Origin: a virus | Virus record (IMG/VR): IMGVR_UViG_3300008267_000389 | Span: 1 to 23,615 of that record | Length of the DNA stretch: 23,615 nt | Reading direction: 5' to 3' (one strand) | In this document: positions 6,075 to 13,540 of the stretch, one piece after another | Layout: every line of letters starts with the position of its first letter | Position numbering within the stretch: the first letter of the stretch is position 1 | Position numbers and translations under genes: made by a program | Notes under the pieces: model-generated | What the model was told of the DNA's origin: nothing | Seen by the model: only the letters and a program-made list of their open reading frames with translations | The model's database searches: none

Positions 6075-6580
6075 TTCTTCCTCATGTCAGCAAGTTTTTC
6101 AATTGTGCGTCCACCAAAGTAGGCACCCATGATTAACATCCCCCAGTTACCCAGCAAGGTCACGTAGGACTCGTTTGCGTTGTACCCATAGGCTGACATC
6201 ATGGCAAACAAAAAGTACCCTAGAAAGATCGCTATGAGCGACATGGGGCGAATGTTCTTGGATAGCCAGGAGTCGCTGCTCATATCCGCTTGCCAACGGT
6301 CGGTAATGTTGTCAGCGTCGTTCTGCGCGGCCTTGGCCAGCAGATCAAGCTCGGCCAGCTCCATCTTGGCCTTCTCAATGCCCAACTCAAGCAGGCGCTC
6401 TTCATGTTCAAACTGCAACTGGCGCAGCTTGCTGACGTCTTCAGGCGTGGGGTTGTCGGGGATCTTCACGCCAAGCGTGTTCTCGACCACCTCTTTGCCT
6501 TTGGCTTGGATGGCGCTGGAGAGCAGTCCTAGCCCGTTTTGGGCAAGACTACCTAATAGGGTGGCTACGATAGGTAACAT
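6071..6580 (-). CDS. holin of the 3TM gene-transfer-agent type (169 aa)
   Basis: The start is ATG 6580 with GGAGA upstream, overlapping the previous gene by 32 bases. It has a hydrophobic N-terminus (residues 1-24), a charged middle helical region (KIPDNPTPEDVSKLRQLQ, then heptads), the conserved DRWQADMSSDSWLSKNIRP block, and two further membrane segments near 112-132 and 142-160. This architecture fits the GTA_holin_3TM family. It would open the inner membrane so that the endolysin encoded next can reach the wall. The two genes share a stop/start. Confidence 0.85.
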   Translation of the reverse strand: MLPIVATLLGSLAQNGLGLLSSAIQAKGKEVVENTLGVKIPDNPTPEDVSKLRQLQFEHEERLLELGIEKAKMELAELDLLAKAAQNDADNITDRWQADMSSDSWLSKNIRPMSLIAIFLGYFLFAMMSAYGYNANESYVTLLGNWGMLIMGAYFGGRTIEKLADMRKK

Positions 6581-6770
6581 CTGATTTTTTCTCCAAAATG
6601 GTTATGTCTATGCAAATCGCCTCAACCGTCCTGCCTTGTTTGATCAGTTCAATTTTTTGTTTTGCAATTTCCTGCTCACACTTTTTTTCGCTCAACGTGT
6701 AAATCTCTGACTGGAAAAACGCACATTCCAATGCAATGCAGATGTACAACAAAGGAATGTAGATGGTCAT
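6549..6770 (-). CDS. small secreted Cys-containing protein near lysis genes (73 aa)
   Basis: ATG 6770 overlaps the upstream stop (ATGA). The N-terminus (TIYIPLLYICIALECAFF) is a signal peptide or uncleaved membrane anchor. The rest is about 50 residues with conserved-looking cysteines in EKKCEQEIAKQ and VEAICIDI. There is no proper lipobox, so I do not call it an outer-membrane spanin. The type recurs beside phage lysis genes, which suggests an envelope role. The final 32 bases overlap the holin gene in another frame. Confidence 0.65.
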   Translation of the reverse strand: MTIYIPLLYICIALECAFFQSEIYTLSEKKCEQEIAKQKIELIKQGRTVEAICIDITILEKKSDVTYRSHPIR

Positions 6771-7051
6771 TTTTCTTTTTTGGCCTCATTGATTAAGCGT
6801 TGCACCTGCTCTTGCTGGCGCTTGGTCTCTTGTTTTGCTTCCAAAATATCCAAGTACATCGCCCCCATGATCGGCAAAAGAATCCCAAACACAATCACCA
6901 TACTGAGAAAAGCAATTATGAACCCCACTTCACTATCCTCATTTGTCGGATTGCTAGTAACAGGAGGTGGAGGTATATAGTAACTATCATTACCGCCCCG
7001 ATTATTAGCGCCCTGTCTTGGAGTTGGTTTAGCATTTTTCGCCGTTGCCAT
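6767..7051 (-). CDS. small membrane protein with Pro-rich N-terminus (94 aa)
   Basis: The start is ATG 7051. The N-terminal 40 residues are polar and Pro/Asn/Gly-rich (YYIPPPPVTSNPTNE), followed by one membrane helix at about 43-67 and a basic/acidic coiled coil to the end (LEAKQETKRQQEQVQRLINE). The first 136 bases overlap the end of the upstream gene in a different frame. Orientation with the coiled coil in the cytoplasm or periplasm is not decidable. A lysis or spanin-like role is possible from position only. Confidence 0.66.
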   Translation of the reverse strand: MATAKNAKPTPRQGANNRGGNDSYYIPPPPVTSNPTNEDSEVGFIIAFLSMVIVFGILLPIMGAMYLDILEAKQETKRQQEQVQRLINEAKKEK

Positions 7052-7350
7052 GCTGCCACCCTATCCTTTGCTTCTTGCGCTAATCTTTCCTTTTCCTGTT
7101 CAGCTTGCAACCTTTCAAACTCATCCTGAAACCTTGTCCAAACTGCACCAAGGGCTGGGTCAACGCCATAAATCAACAATTCTCTTAACTCTACTGCTTG
7201 GCGTTCCAATTCCATTTCTTGAAAAATGTTGTCAAGGGCTTGGGCTTTTAGTGATTTACCCTTTGGCGGGTTTTTCTTTTGTTCGGCAGCGGCGGTTTTA
7301 ACTTGTTCATGGGCATCAAAAAATTTACCGATGTAACTAGAAATCTCCAT
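6916..7350 (-). CDS. helical membrane-anchored protein (144 aa from ATG; start uncertain)
   Basis: From ATG 7350 the product is 144 residues: a long charged helical body (coiled coil near residues 75-105, FERLQAEQEKERLAQEAKD) and one membrane helix near 114-134 (LIIGAVMIVTIYLHLL). ATG 7350 has no ribosome binding site. The same frame stays open upstream for 38 codons to the TAG of the preceding gene and encodes a plausible N-terminus, DPFTAALAAIAAIKQAV. There is no ATG, GTG or TTG in that stretch, but an ATT codon at 7455-7453 lies six bases behind AGGAG. The protein may thus be 179 residues. Its end overlaps the 94-aa gene by 136 bases. Function unknown. Confidence 0.66.
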   Translation of the reverse strand: MEISSYIGKFFDAHEQVKTAAAEQKKNPPKGKSLKAQALDNIFQEMELERQAVELRELLIYGVDPALGAVWTRFQDEFERLQAEQEKERLAQEAKDRVAAWQRRKMLNQLQDRALIIGAVMIVTIYLHLLLLAIRQMRIVKWGS

Positions 7351-7464
7351 TGTGATGTTGGTGACATCTTTGGAAGCCGCTTTGCAATCCTTATAAAACG
7401 ATACGGCCTGCTTAATAGCGGCGATAGCGGCAAGGGCTGCGGTGAACGGATCAATTTCACGCTC

Positions 7465-7620
7465 CTAGAGCTTTAAAACAAGCGTCAACAGCATTCCAAT
7501 GATGGCGGCACATGACCCTATCAATATCTGCTCAATGCGCTTTAAACGTGCGTTTATGCTGTCGTAGCGCAGTTCACACACAGCCTCATGCGTATCTACC
7601 CGAGCTTCTATTGGTGTCAT
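7465..7620 (-). CDS. XhlA-like small membrane protein (51 aa)
   Basis: ATG 7620 overlaps the previous stop (ATGA); the frame ends at TAG 7465. The N-terminal 30 residues form an amphipathic helix (ARVDTHEAVCELRYDSINAR, then LKRIEQ), and residues 32-50 are a membrane helix (ILIGSCAAIIGMLLTLVLK). This helix-plus-single-TM layout is that of hemolysin XhlA-type and related phage proteins that assist holins. The identity is by architecture only. Confidence 0.62.
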   Translation of the reverse strand: MTPIEARVDTHEAVCELRYDSINARLKRIEQILIGSCAAIIGMLLTLVLKL

Positions 7621-7772
7621 TGTGTCACCTCATCTGCTGGCAATGGTGTGTTGCCCAAGGCAAGCCATGCTAGGTAGGTTTGGTAGTCGGTGTTGGATTC
7701 ATCCATAGGTATAAATGCGTTATCTGACAAACGCTTAATTGAACCGCCAAGGGGTAAAAGTTTATATTCCAT
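7617..7772 (-). CDS. small tail-fibre-associated protein (51 aa)
   Basis: ATG 7772 starts just after the fibre gene (stop at 7775), and the stop overlaps the next ATG. The product reads like the short chaperone or tail-end proteins that follow phage fibre genes: a signature of IPMDESNTDYQTYLAWLALG followed by NTPLPADE. The D-x-x-W/Y-Q-x-Y-x-x-WLA-x-G-N-T-P pattern is common there. A role in fibre folding or assembly is inferred from position and pattern. No membrane segment or signal is visible. Confidence 0.62.
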   Translation of the reverse strand: MEYKLLPLGGSIKRLSDNAFIPMDESNTDYQTYLAWLALGNTPLPADEVTQ

Positions 7773-7774
7773 TT

Positions 7775-8737
7775 TTAAAGCTCCGCACTAATGTCAAGAT
7801 TGGTGTTAATGTAGATAAATGCACCTTGTGCTGTATAAGAGCCAGTTTGCAAATAAACTCGGCAGGCTTTTGTTGTGAGTTGGTCAATGCCCACAGGTGT
7901 CTGTGCATTTACATCTCCAGCAGAACCAACAAAATTTAATGTTCCGTTTAAAACAGCGGTTGCGTTTGCTCGTTTTTCAGTCTGCCAATGAATATAGCCA
8001 TACCAAGCACCTGTACGAATAGCCACCATGCCCATAGGGCCAGCAGGAAGACGTTCAAAATATCTCTGACAAAGTTGAAGTTCAGTCCCAATTGGTCTGT
8101 AATCAAATGACGTTGCAACAGACGAGTCTTCTAACTGCACATTACCAATAACCCAAGTGCCTGAAGTTTGAGCGCCAACAGTAAAGACAACCTCAATACC
8201 TGTTGTAGCGGCGGCAGGAATACTTATTTGGGTGCTGTAATTAGTTAAAGTTGATGTGACAGTAAATGTGCCTGTTGCAATCTGAGTGCGTGTAGGGCTT
8301 GCCAATGTGCCAAAGGTGTCTGCTGTGGTTGCATAGTATGCAGTCCATGTGACTGTTGTCAGCAAGCTGTTTGAAAGATTAACAGACAACGTGGCATTAG
8401 AGCCAGCCATGTCATAACTATTTAATTGTTCAATGCGTTGACCAACGCCAATTGCCGTGACTGACGCTGCGCCAGTAATCTGCAAGTTATTCTTTATCGC
8501 GCCTGAACCAGCTACCTGTGCCGCAGCGACGTTTGCACCTGTACAGTAGACATAAAAGCGGTCAACAGTTGAATAGCCAGCCGCAATGGTTGAGCCAGCA
8601 GTGATGGTTGCAGACGTTGCTCTTTGTGCAATTTGCATTGCGCCATTGATGATGCGGTTGCGAAAGCCAAACGTGGAAGCAGAATCAAATTGCCCTGCAA
8701 GGGTAATACCTGTTGTTCCTGATATTGAGATAGGCAT
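7775..8737 (-). CDS. tail fibre / receptor-binding protein (320 aa)
   Basis: ATG 8737 has AAGGAT upstream. The protein opens with MPISISGT, a tag also seen on the C1q-like fibre (9878-10405). From about residue 25 it has NRIINGAMQIAQRAT, then STVDRFYV, IEQLNSYDMAGS, a long beta-rich region and IGNVQLEDSSVATSFDYRPIGTELQLCQRYFER. This block series is familiar from phage tail proteins with a carbohydrate-binding jelly-roll-like domain ahead of a C-terminal tip. It probably contacts a surface glycan of the host. Enzymatic activity is not evident. Confidence 0.75.
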   Translation of the reverse strand: MPISISGTTGITLAGQFDSASTFGFRNRIINGAMQIAQRATSATITAGSTIAAGYSTVDRFYVYCTGANVAAAQVAGSGAIKNNLQITGAASVTAIGVGQRIEQLNSYDMAGSNATLSVNLSNSLLTTVTWTAYYATTADTFGTLASPTRTQIATGTFTVTSTLTNYSTQISIPAAATTGIEVVFTVGAQTSGTWVIGNVQLEDSSVATSFDYRPIGTELQLCQRYFERLPAGPMGMVAIRTGAWYGYIHWQTEKRANATAVLNGTLNFVGSAGDVNAQTPVGIDQLTTKACRVYLQTGSYTAQGAFIYINTNLDISAEL

Positions 8738-8742
8738 GATTT

Positions 8743-8949
8743 TTATCCTTGAATGTTTGGCAGAATACTTGGCGCAGGTGGATTGGGGTCAGTGAAGACC
8801 CCGTTGGCGTAAGTCCATCCAACAGTAGCCCAAAGTTCTGGAATCGCTACCGAGCCTTCTTCAAAAGCAGGGGGTGTGCCTATTGGTTGTTCTGCGTATT
8901 CCACGGCATTCAAAACAACTCCGTCTTTAACAATTGCATATCGTTGCAT
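8743..8949 (-). CDS. small tail-module protein (68 aa)
   Basis: ATG 8949 has AAGGA upstream, and the gene lies between two fibre genes. It starts with RYAIVKDGVVLNAVEYAEQ and has VGWTYANGVFTDPNPP near the end. This KDGVVxNVxxxD...GWxYxxGxFxxP pattern is common in phage tail-fibre assembly and tip-attachment proteins. It is beta-rich with no membrane segment. The role is inferred from pattern and location. Confidence 0.65.
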   Translation of the reverse strand: MQRYAIVKDGVVLNAVEYAEQPIGTPPAFEEGSVAIPELWATVGWTYANGVFTDPNPPAPSILPNIQG

Positions 8950-8958
8950 GGTTGTTCC

Positions 8959-9720
8959 TTAAAAATAAGCGGTTACAAAGATTAAGCCAGCACCGCCAGC
9001 ACCGCCAGCCGAGCCGCTTGTTCCCGCCGTTCCCGCCGTTCCCGCCGCACCAATAGCGTATGAATAAGAAGCTGAAGGACTGGTAATTAATGCTTCAATA
9101 TAGCCGCCAGCACAGCCACCGCATCCAGAGCCATAGCTTGTGCCAATATTATTTTGAGTTGCTGCGCCTCCACCTGAACCAGTATTTGCTACTGCTGAAA
9201 CACCTGAAACACCCCACCATTGTGCTGCGCCAGCGCCTCCTAATGGACTTGCGCCACCAGCGCCACCTGAAATTACTGCCGAGCCATTAAAAGATGAGAA
9301 TTGTGCACCACCACCTACTGCCCCTTGCAAAGCAATTCCTGTTGCTCCAGCCCCTATTGTTGCGGTTCCAGAATTTGAAACAGTCGCTCCGTAAACTCCA
9401 CCACTGCCGCCATTACAAGTTAATAAAGATGTTCCAAATGTAGTGCTTCCTCCAGCACCACCATTTCCACCACCACTTGTTCCTGCTCCTGAACCACCAC
9501 CACCGCCGCCGACCATCTTCACAGTCAAGTACCTAGCGCCAGTTGGCGTTGTGTATGTACCAGAACTGCTTGTGTAGGTGGTTACTTGAGGAGCTACGGC
9601 AACAGCCAAAGTGGCAGTTGTTTCCGGCAACGTCAGCGTGTAGTCGCTGTTTGTATTAGGTGCGGCAATTGTCAGCGTACCTGTGCCGCTGGCATTGCCT
9701 GAGACTTTTACTAAACTCAT
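8959..9720 (-). CDS. glycine-rich tail adhesin (253 aa)
   Basis: ATG 9720 has GAGGAG upstream and overlaps the stop of the 54-aa gene. Residues 1-40 form an adaptor with a repeated LTLP-type pattern (GTLTIAAPNTNSDYTLTLPE). A bridge (YLTVKMVGGGGGGSGAG) leads into about 180 residues dominated by Gly, Ala, Ser and Thr, with many GG and GAGG runs, ending in GLIFVTAYF. Glycine-rich domains of this kind form stacked polyglycine-II helices at the tips of phage fibres and carry the host-range loops. Between glycine tracts there are short variable stretches (SLLTCNGGSGG, AAQWWGVSG, SYGSGCGGCAGG), likely receptor contacts. Confidence 0.76.
   Translation of the reverse strand: MSLVKVSGNASGTGTLTIAAPNTNSDYTLTLPETTATLAVAVAPQVTTYTSSSGTYTTPTGARYLTVKMVGGGGGGSGAGTSGGGNGGAGGSTTFGTSLLTCNGGSGGVYGATVSNSGTATIGAGATGIALQGAVGGGAQFSSFNGSAVISGGAGGASPLGGAGAAQWWGVSGVSAVANTGSGGGAATQNNIGTSYGSGCGGCAGGYIEALITSPSASYSYAIGAAGTAGTAGTSGSAGGAGGAGLIFVTAYF
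9020..9046. repeat. three tandem 9-base units in the adhesin gene
   Basis: GTTCCCGCC occurs three times in a row. On the coding strand it encodes the repeated tripeptide G-T-A at residues 227-235. The unit is a multiple of three, so changes in copy number keep the frame. Confidence 0.85.
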
Positions 9721-9881
9721 GCTAATTGCTCCTCTGTAGGTTTAGCAAGTGTTGGGTGTTCCCACTTCGCAATATAGTCACCTTTGCCATCAGAGTCGTT
9801 TTGCAATGTTATGACTATCATGAAGTCACGATCTGTGAGTTCGGGATATAGGGTTGTGATTTTTTCGTAGAGTGTCATCAT
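9717..9881 (-). CDS. XkdW-like small tail protein (54 aa)
   Basis: The frame runs from ATG 9881 to TGA 9717. It overlaps the upstream gene (ATGA) and the downstream ATG, so both junctions are coupled. An in-frame second ATG follows directly. The sequence (MTLYEKITTLYPELTDRDF, then ITLQNDSDGKGDYIAKWEHP) matches my recollection of XkdW-type proteins in phage tail-fibre loci. The role is probably fibre assembly or attachment. No membrane segment or signal is present. Confidence 0.7.
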   Translation of the reverse strand: MMTLYEKITTLYPELTDRDFMIVITLQNDSDGKGDYIAKWEHPTLAKPTEEQLA

Positions 9882-10405
9882 GCCGCCCTCACTAAAACAC
9901 CATCAAACCACGTTGCTGTTGATGCAGTGTATTGTGCTGTGGTTGCTAAAACATAAGCAAATAATTCAACATAATCAGTTGAGCCATTTAAATAAACTTG
10001 TGCAGAAACCCCTGTAGCAAATGTACTTCCACTTGCTGTTCCAAGATTTACCCCAAACCGATACGCAGAACCATTTTTGTAAATTACTGGAATTGCTCTG
10101 CTTGCATTTGTACTAGTTCCAGCATCAAGAGAGCCACTAATTAAATAATATCCAGCAACATTAGGTGTAAAACGATAATTTGTTGTGCTATCAAAACAAC
10201 TTGCGGTGTCCCAATTTTCAGAGTTAAAAACCATCTTGGTAAAAACACCTGATGTAATAGTCGTTGTTCCAGTAACAGAAGCACTAAACGCAGGGCCAGT
10301 ACCCGCTACACCTGAAGCTATTTCAGGCTGTGTAATGATTGCATCAGGCAAACCACCAGCACTTATGCCAGTAATCGTTCCTGTTCCATTTATTGTGATT
10401 GGCAT
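9878..10405 (-). CDS. C1q-like tail fibre protein (175 aa)
   Basis: ATG 10405 has AAGGAATT upstream. The N-terminus MPITINGTGTITGISAGGLP is an adaptor resembling that of the 320-aa fibre. Residues 37-173 look like a C1q/TNF-type jelly roll: GPAFSASVT start, VFNSENWD, FTPNVAGYYLISGSL, RAIPVIYKNG, and FDGVLVRA end. C1q-like domains in phage fibres form trimers and bind host surface receptors. The domain seems complete. Confidence 0.78.
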   Translation of the reverse strand: MPITINGTGTITGISAGGLPDAIITQPEIASGVAGTGPAFSASVTGTTTITSGVFTKMVFNSENWDTASCFDSTTNYRFTPNVAGYYLISGSLDAGTSTNASRAIPVIYKNGSAYRFGVNLGTASGSTFATGVSAQVYLNGSTDYVELFAYVLATTAQYTASTATWFDGVLVRAA

Positions 10406-10414
10406 AATAATTCC

Positions 10415-11074
10415 TTAGAGAACAACCCAGTTGCTACCACTGGGAATAGTTACTGTGATGCCGGAATCGACAGCGATCGGGCCGGTTGACATTGCGTTGA
10501 AGTTGGTCGTGATTGTGTAGTCTGCTGTCACTGTTTGGCCGTTCTCCACAAAGACTTGATCGGTGCCGCCGCCGGTAGCGCCACCACCCAAAGCACCCCA
10601 TGCCGACGCATTGTAGCCTTCGAACTTGCCGGTTGTGGTGTTGTACCGGACCATGCCAGTCACTGGTGTGGGGCGCTGCGCTGTCGTGCCGACGTTGAGC
10701 TTGGAGGCTGTGGTGTCGGTCAGTGAGATCGTGGTGAAATAAGCCGAGTTGGGCGTCACATCACCAATCACTGGCGGCGCGGCGAAGGACGCTACGGTCA
10801 GGGTGACGGCAATGTTGTCGGTGGTGAACAGCAACACGTCATCAGCGTCCTTGACCACGTATTTGTACGACGCGGTGCTCAAGAGCCAAATGTCAGCTTG
10901 GCCAAGCGAGTTCAATATGATCGGGTTGGTGTTGGTCGTAACCCCAGCCGCGTCAACGTAAGTCGTCGCTGGTGTGGTCGTGCCCGCTGCGTAGGTAAAA
11001 ATCTTACCCCCCGCCAAAGGAATGCCATCGGAGTCAAAGAACTGTTGCTTGGGGGTTGGAGAAAGCAATGCCAT
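10415..11074 (-). CDS. tail fibre with P22-tailspike-like head-binding domain (219 aa)
   Basis: ATG 11074 has AAGGA upstream. Residues 7-90 fit the head-binding domain of P22-type tailspikes and related fibres (QQFFDSDGIPLAGGKIFTYA, TTPATTYVDAAG, NPIILNSLGQADIWL, YKYVVKDADD). A short linker and a GKFEGYNASAWGALGGG collar follow. The last 39 residues (DYTITTNF to SGSNWVVL) resemble the C-terminus of the large fibre at 16967-18391. It lacks the long beta-helix of tailspikes, so it is probably an adaptor or short fibre rather than an enzyme. Confidence 0.8.
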   Translation of the reverse strand: MALLSPTPKQQFFDSDGIPLAGGKIFTYAAGTTTPATTYVDAAGVTTNTNPIILNSLGQADIWLLSTASYKYVVKDADDVLLFTTDNIAVTLTVASFAAPPVIGDVTPNSAYFTTISLTDTTASKLNVGTTAQRPTPVTGMVRYNTTTGKFEGYNASAWGALGGGATGGGTDQVFVENGQTVTADYTITTNFNAMSTGPIAVDSGITVTIPSGSNWVVL

Positions 11075-11083
11075 GTGTTTTCC

Positions 11084-13540
11084 TTATGGATATTGTGGAG
11101 CCATGCCGCTCATGTCAACACGCAGCGCGTTTTGATTTTGTTGCTTGGGCGCAAGAGTGTTTGTTGGCGCTTGAGGCATTACTGCCGCGCGAGCCGCCGC
11201 CGCGCCAGCTTTGCCATACCGTGAAGGGTCAGTCAAAATACGCAACACACCCGCACGTTCAACAGCGGGTAAAGTGTTGAGCATTTCTAACGCAGATTTA
11301 CCCGACAGCATACCCTCTTGTAATTTAGCCGCAACTTTTTTGTTTAACCGTTTTTCAAGTTCGTCAAACGTGACGTTGCCGATAGTTACGTCGCGTCTAA
11401 GCATACTGGGTAAATGCGGAAACGACCGGCCTACATCTTCAATCGTAGCGGCAAATTTTTCTTTGCCTGCCGTAGCGGCTTCTTTCATTGACTTTGCGCG
11501 CTCAACGCCGACAGCAAGTTTTTCTAACGTAGGCATCTTACTGCCCATCTCTTTAAAGATGTCGTAACTGCCTGGGCCAAAGATAGCTTCCACCGCATCT
11601 GGGTTATTACCGCGTACAAGACGAACGTACTCTTGTGGAGAATCTTTAAACAACTTTGCCGCTTGCGCTGCCATAGCTTTTTGGTCAATGGCTTGCATCC
11701 CCTGCGAATATGTTTTGAGGTAATTGCGCCAGCCGGTGCCGCCTGCTTTTTCAATTGCATCGTCAATCAAAGGCCGCACTTCTTGTAACACGCTGCGCGT
11801 TACTTTGGCGCTGATCTTTGGATCAGTCTGGCCAAGAATTTGCATGATACGTTCGTTGATACCTTCTTTGCGAAGGGTGTACAGATCATGCGCATCAATG
11901 ACGCCGCCGCCTTTTTCTGTCAAATTTACAATGTCATCTCTAATTGATTCCAACACTTTGGTGACGTTTGAACTTGCGCGGAGCCCTGGTTGCGCCAATT
12001 TACTGTCAATGGCTGCTGTAATACCGCCCGCGTCCAATGGGCGCAAACCGTAGTCTTCCAAACTGCCAATCTGGCGCTCCAAAAAGCCCGCTTCGGCGCG
12101 GCGTTGTTTGGCTATGTTGGCAAAAATGTCGGACGCTTCTTGCCATTGCTCAGATACAAACTTGTTAGCACGTGCAACTTTTCTGTCGTTTACACCAGGT
12201 ACACCTGCCTCTGAAACCATTCCGCGAGAGGCTTGTGAACGCGCAACCATTAACCGTCTAGCGGCATCATCCGCAACATTTCTACGTTGCAACGCCTCTG
12301 TACCAGCATGAATTCCAGACACGCCAGGCATTGGATTGCCGGCCGCACCAGAAGGTAGATTTGGAGGCATACCTTCGCGCAAGGCATTTATCATGCTTGC
12401 TTGGCGTTGTTGTGCCTGTGGTGCTAATTGGTTTATTGTCTTGGCCGCTTGATTGGCCGCGCCCAACTCAACATTTCGCATGTCTTGCGTCAGTTGATTC
12501 AAGCGTTGAATTGATTGCTCATACGCCCGCCGCGCTTCGGTTTCGTTGCCACCTTCAGCCATACGCTGCAACACCGCAATGTCATCCGCCGCTTGCTGTT
12601 TCAGCTTTAGTGATATGTCGTCGGTTTTAGCCGCAAACGCACCCAAGGCTTGAAAAGCGTTACTTTGTACGCCCGCCGCAGCTTGAGCAGCCGTTAAATC
12701 TTCAGGTGCGGCGGATAGCGCGGCGCGGATAGCGTTGATGCGATCGCCTGCCACTTCACGTGAAATCTTACCTGCTTTAACTGCGGCAAGCTGGCCGCTA
12801 AACGCGTCTTTAAGAAATCCCGCACCCTTAGCTAAATAATTTACTGTAGTGCCTGCTAACGGCATGGCTGCGCCAATTGCCGCGCCTGTTTCAGTATCTG
12901 CGGGGTTTATTACCGCCGCAGTAGCTCCGCCGGTGATTGCGCCGCCTGCTGAACGTGTGCCTATATCAGCAAGACGAGCGGCAGCGGGTGTGCCTTTTTG
13001 TAAAACTTTACCAGTTGAAAACCCACCAGATCGAATGGCTTGCGCCAAAGGTGCAGCGGCAGGTACTGCACGAAGAGGTGCGGCAATCATGCCACCCACA
13101 GGAAATGTTGCACCTACTTCAGCGGCCAACTCACCTGCGCCAGTAGATACAGGAAATTCTTGCTTGAAAGGTGCTACTCTACCTTGCGATTCTGCAAGCC
13201 GTCGTGCAGCGTCTTTTTGCAATTCGCGGCCATAATATTCTGCGTATGAGCCTTGCCGGCCTAACTTTTCTGCCCCCATACCCAACAATCTTTGCCCGCC
13301 AAACATAACATTACCAACGCCGCTGATAACGCCTTCTGATGCGGCTTGGATAGGAGCGCCAAGCGTTTCAAAAAACCCGCGCTCTTTACGTTGCGCGGGT
13401 ATCTCAGATGGTGGCGCGGGGGGCGCTTCCAACTTAGAAACATCGTACCCATTGGCTTTTAGCTTGGCCGTAAGGTCAGCCTTAGACATGCCATCGGGGA
13501 CATTTTTTATGACTGTGCCGTCAGGCAAGCGGACATCCAT
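11084..13540 (-). CDS. large ejection (internal virion) protein, gp16-position (818 aa)
   Basis: The ATG at 13540 overlaps the stop of the previous gene (TAATG). Residues 1-35 (VRLPDGTVIKNVPDGMSKAD...) form a small N-terminal domain seen on other phage internal virion proteins. Residues 110-250 are rich in Ala and Gly with weakly hydrophobic stretches (VGGMIAAPLRAVPAAAPLA, GAITGGATAAVINP), suited to membrane contact. The rest is a long helical, Gln/Ala/Arg-rich body. In P22 order this is the third ejection protein (gp16 position). I infer that it is packaged in the head and injected to form part of the DNA-translocating channel. No lysozyme or protease motif was found. Confidence 0.72.
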   Translation of the reverse strand: MDVRLPDGTVIKNVPDGMSKADLTAKLKANGYDVSKLEAPPAPPSEIPAQRKERGFFETLGAPIQAASEGVISGVGNVMFGGQRLLGMGAEKLGRQGSYAEYYGRELQKDAARRLAESQGRVAPFKQEFPVSTGAGELAAEVGATFPVGGMIAAPLRAVPAAAPLAQAIRSGGFSTGKVLQKGTPAAARLADIGTRSAGGAITGGATAAVINPADTETGAAIGAAMPLAGTTVNYLAKGAGFLKDAFSGQLAAVKAGKISREVAGDRINAIRAALSAAPEDLTAAQAAAGVQSNAFQALGAFAAKTDDISLKLKQQAADDIAVLQRMAEGGNETEARRAYEQSIQRLNQLTQDMRNVELGAANQAAKTINQLAPQAQQRQASMINALREGMPPNLPSGAAGNPMPGVSGIHAGTEALQRRNVADDAARRLMVARSQASRGMVSEAGVPGVNDRKVARANKFVSEQWQEASDIFANIAKQRRAEAGFLERQIGSLEDYGLRPLDAGGITAAIDSKLAQPGLRASSNVTKVLESIRDDIVNLTEKGGGVIDAHDLYTLRKEGINERIMQILGQTDPKISAKVTRSVLQEVRPLIDDAIEKAGGTGWRNYLKTYSQGMQAIDQKAMAAQAAKLFKDSPQEYVRLVRGNNPDAVEAIFGPGSYDIFKEMGSKMPTLEKLAVGVERAKSMKEAATAGKEKFAATIEDVGRSFPHLPSMLRRDVTIGNVTFDELEKRLNKKVAAKLQEGMLSGKSALEMLNTLPAVERAGVLRILTDPSRYGKAGAAAARAAVMPQAPTNTLAPKQQNQNALRVDMSGMAPQYP

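Noticed and set aside
7248-7460. 70-codon minus-strand frame with GTG start right after the 51-aa gene
   Set aside because: Its GTG is only one base from AGGAG, the product is Pro/Arg-rich without a recognisable pattern, and the alternative frame continues into a coherent helical protein.
12849-13235. 128-codon plus-strand open frame
   Set aside because: Ala/Pro-rich mirror of the ejection protein on the other strand; composition explains the lack of stops.
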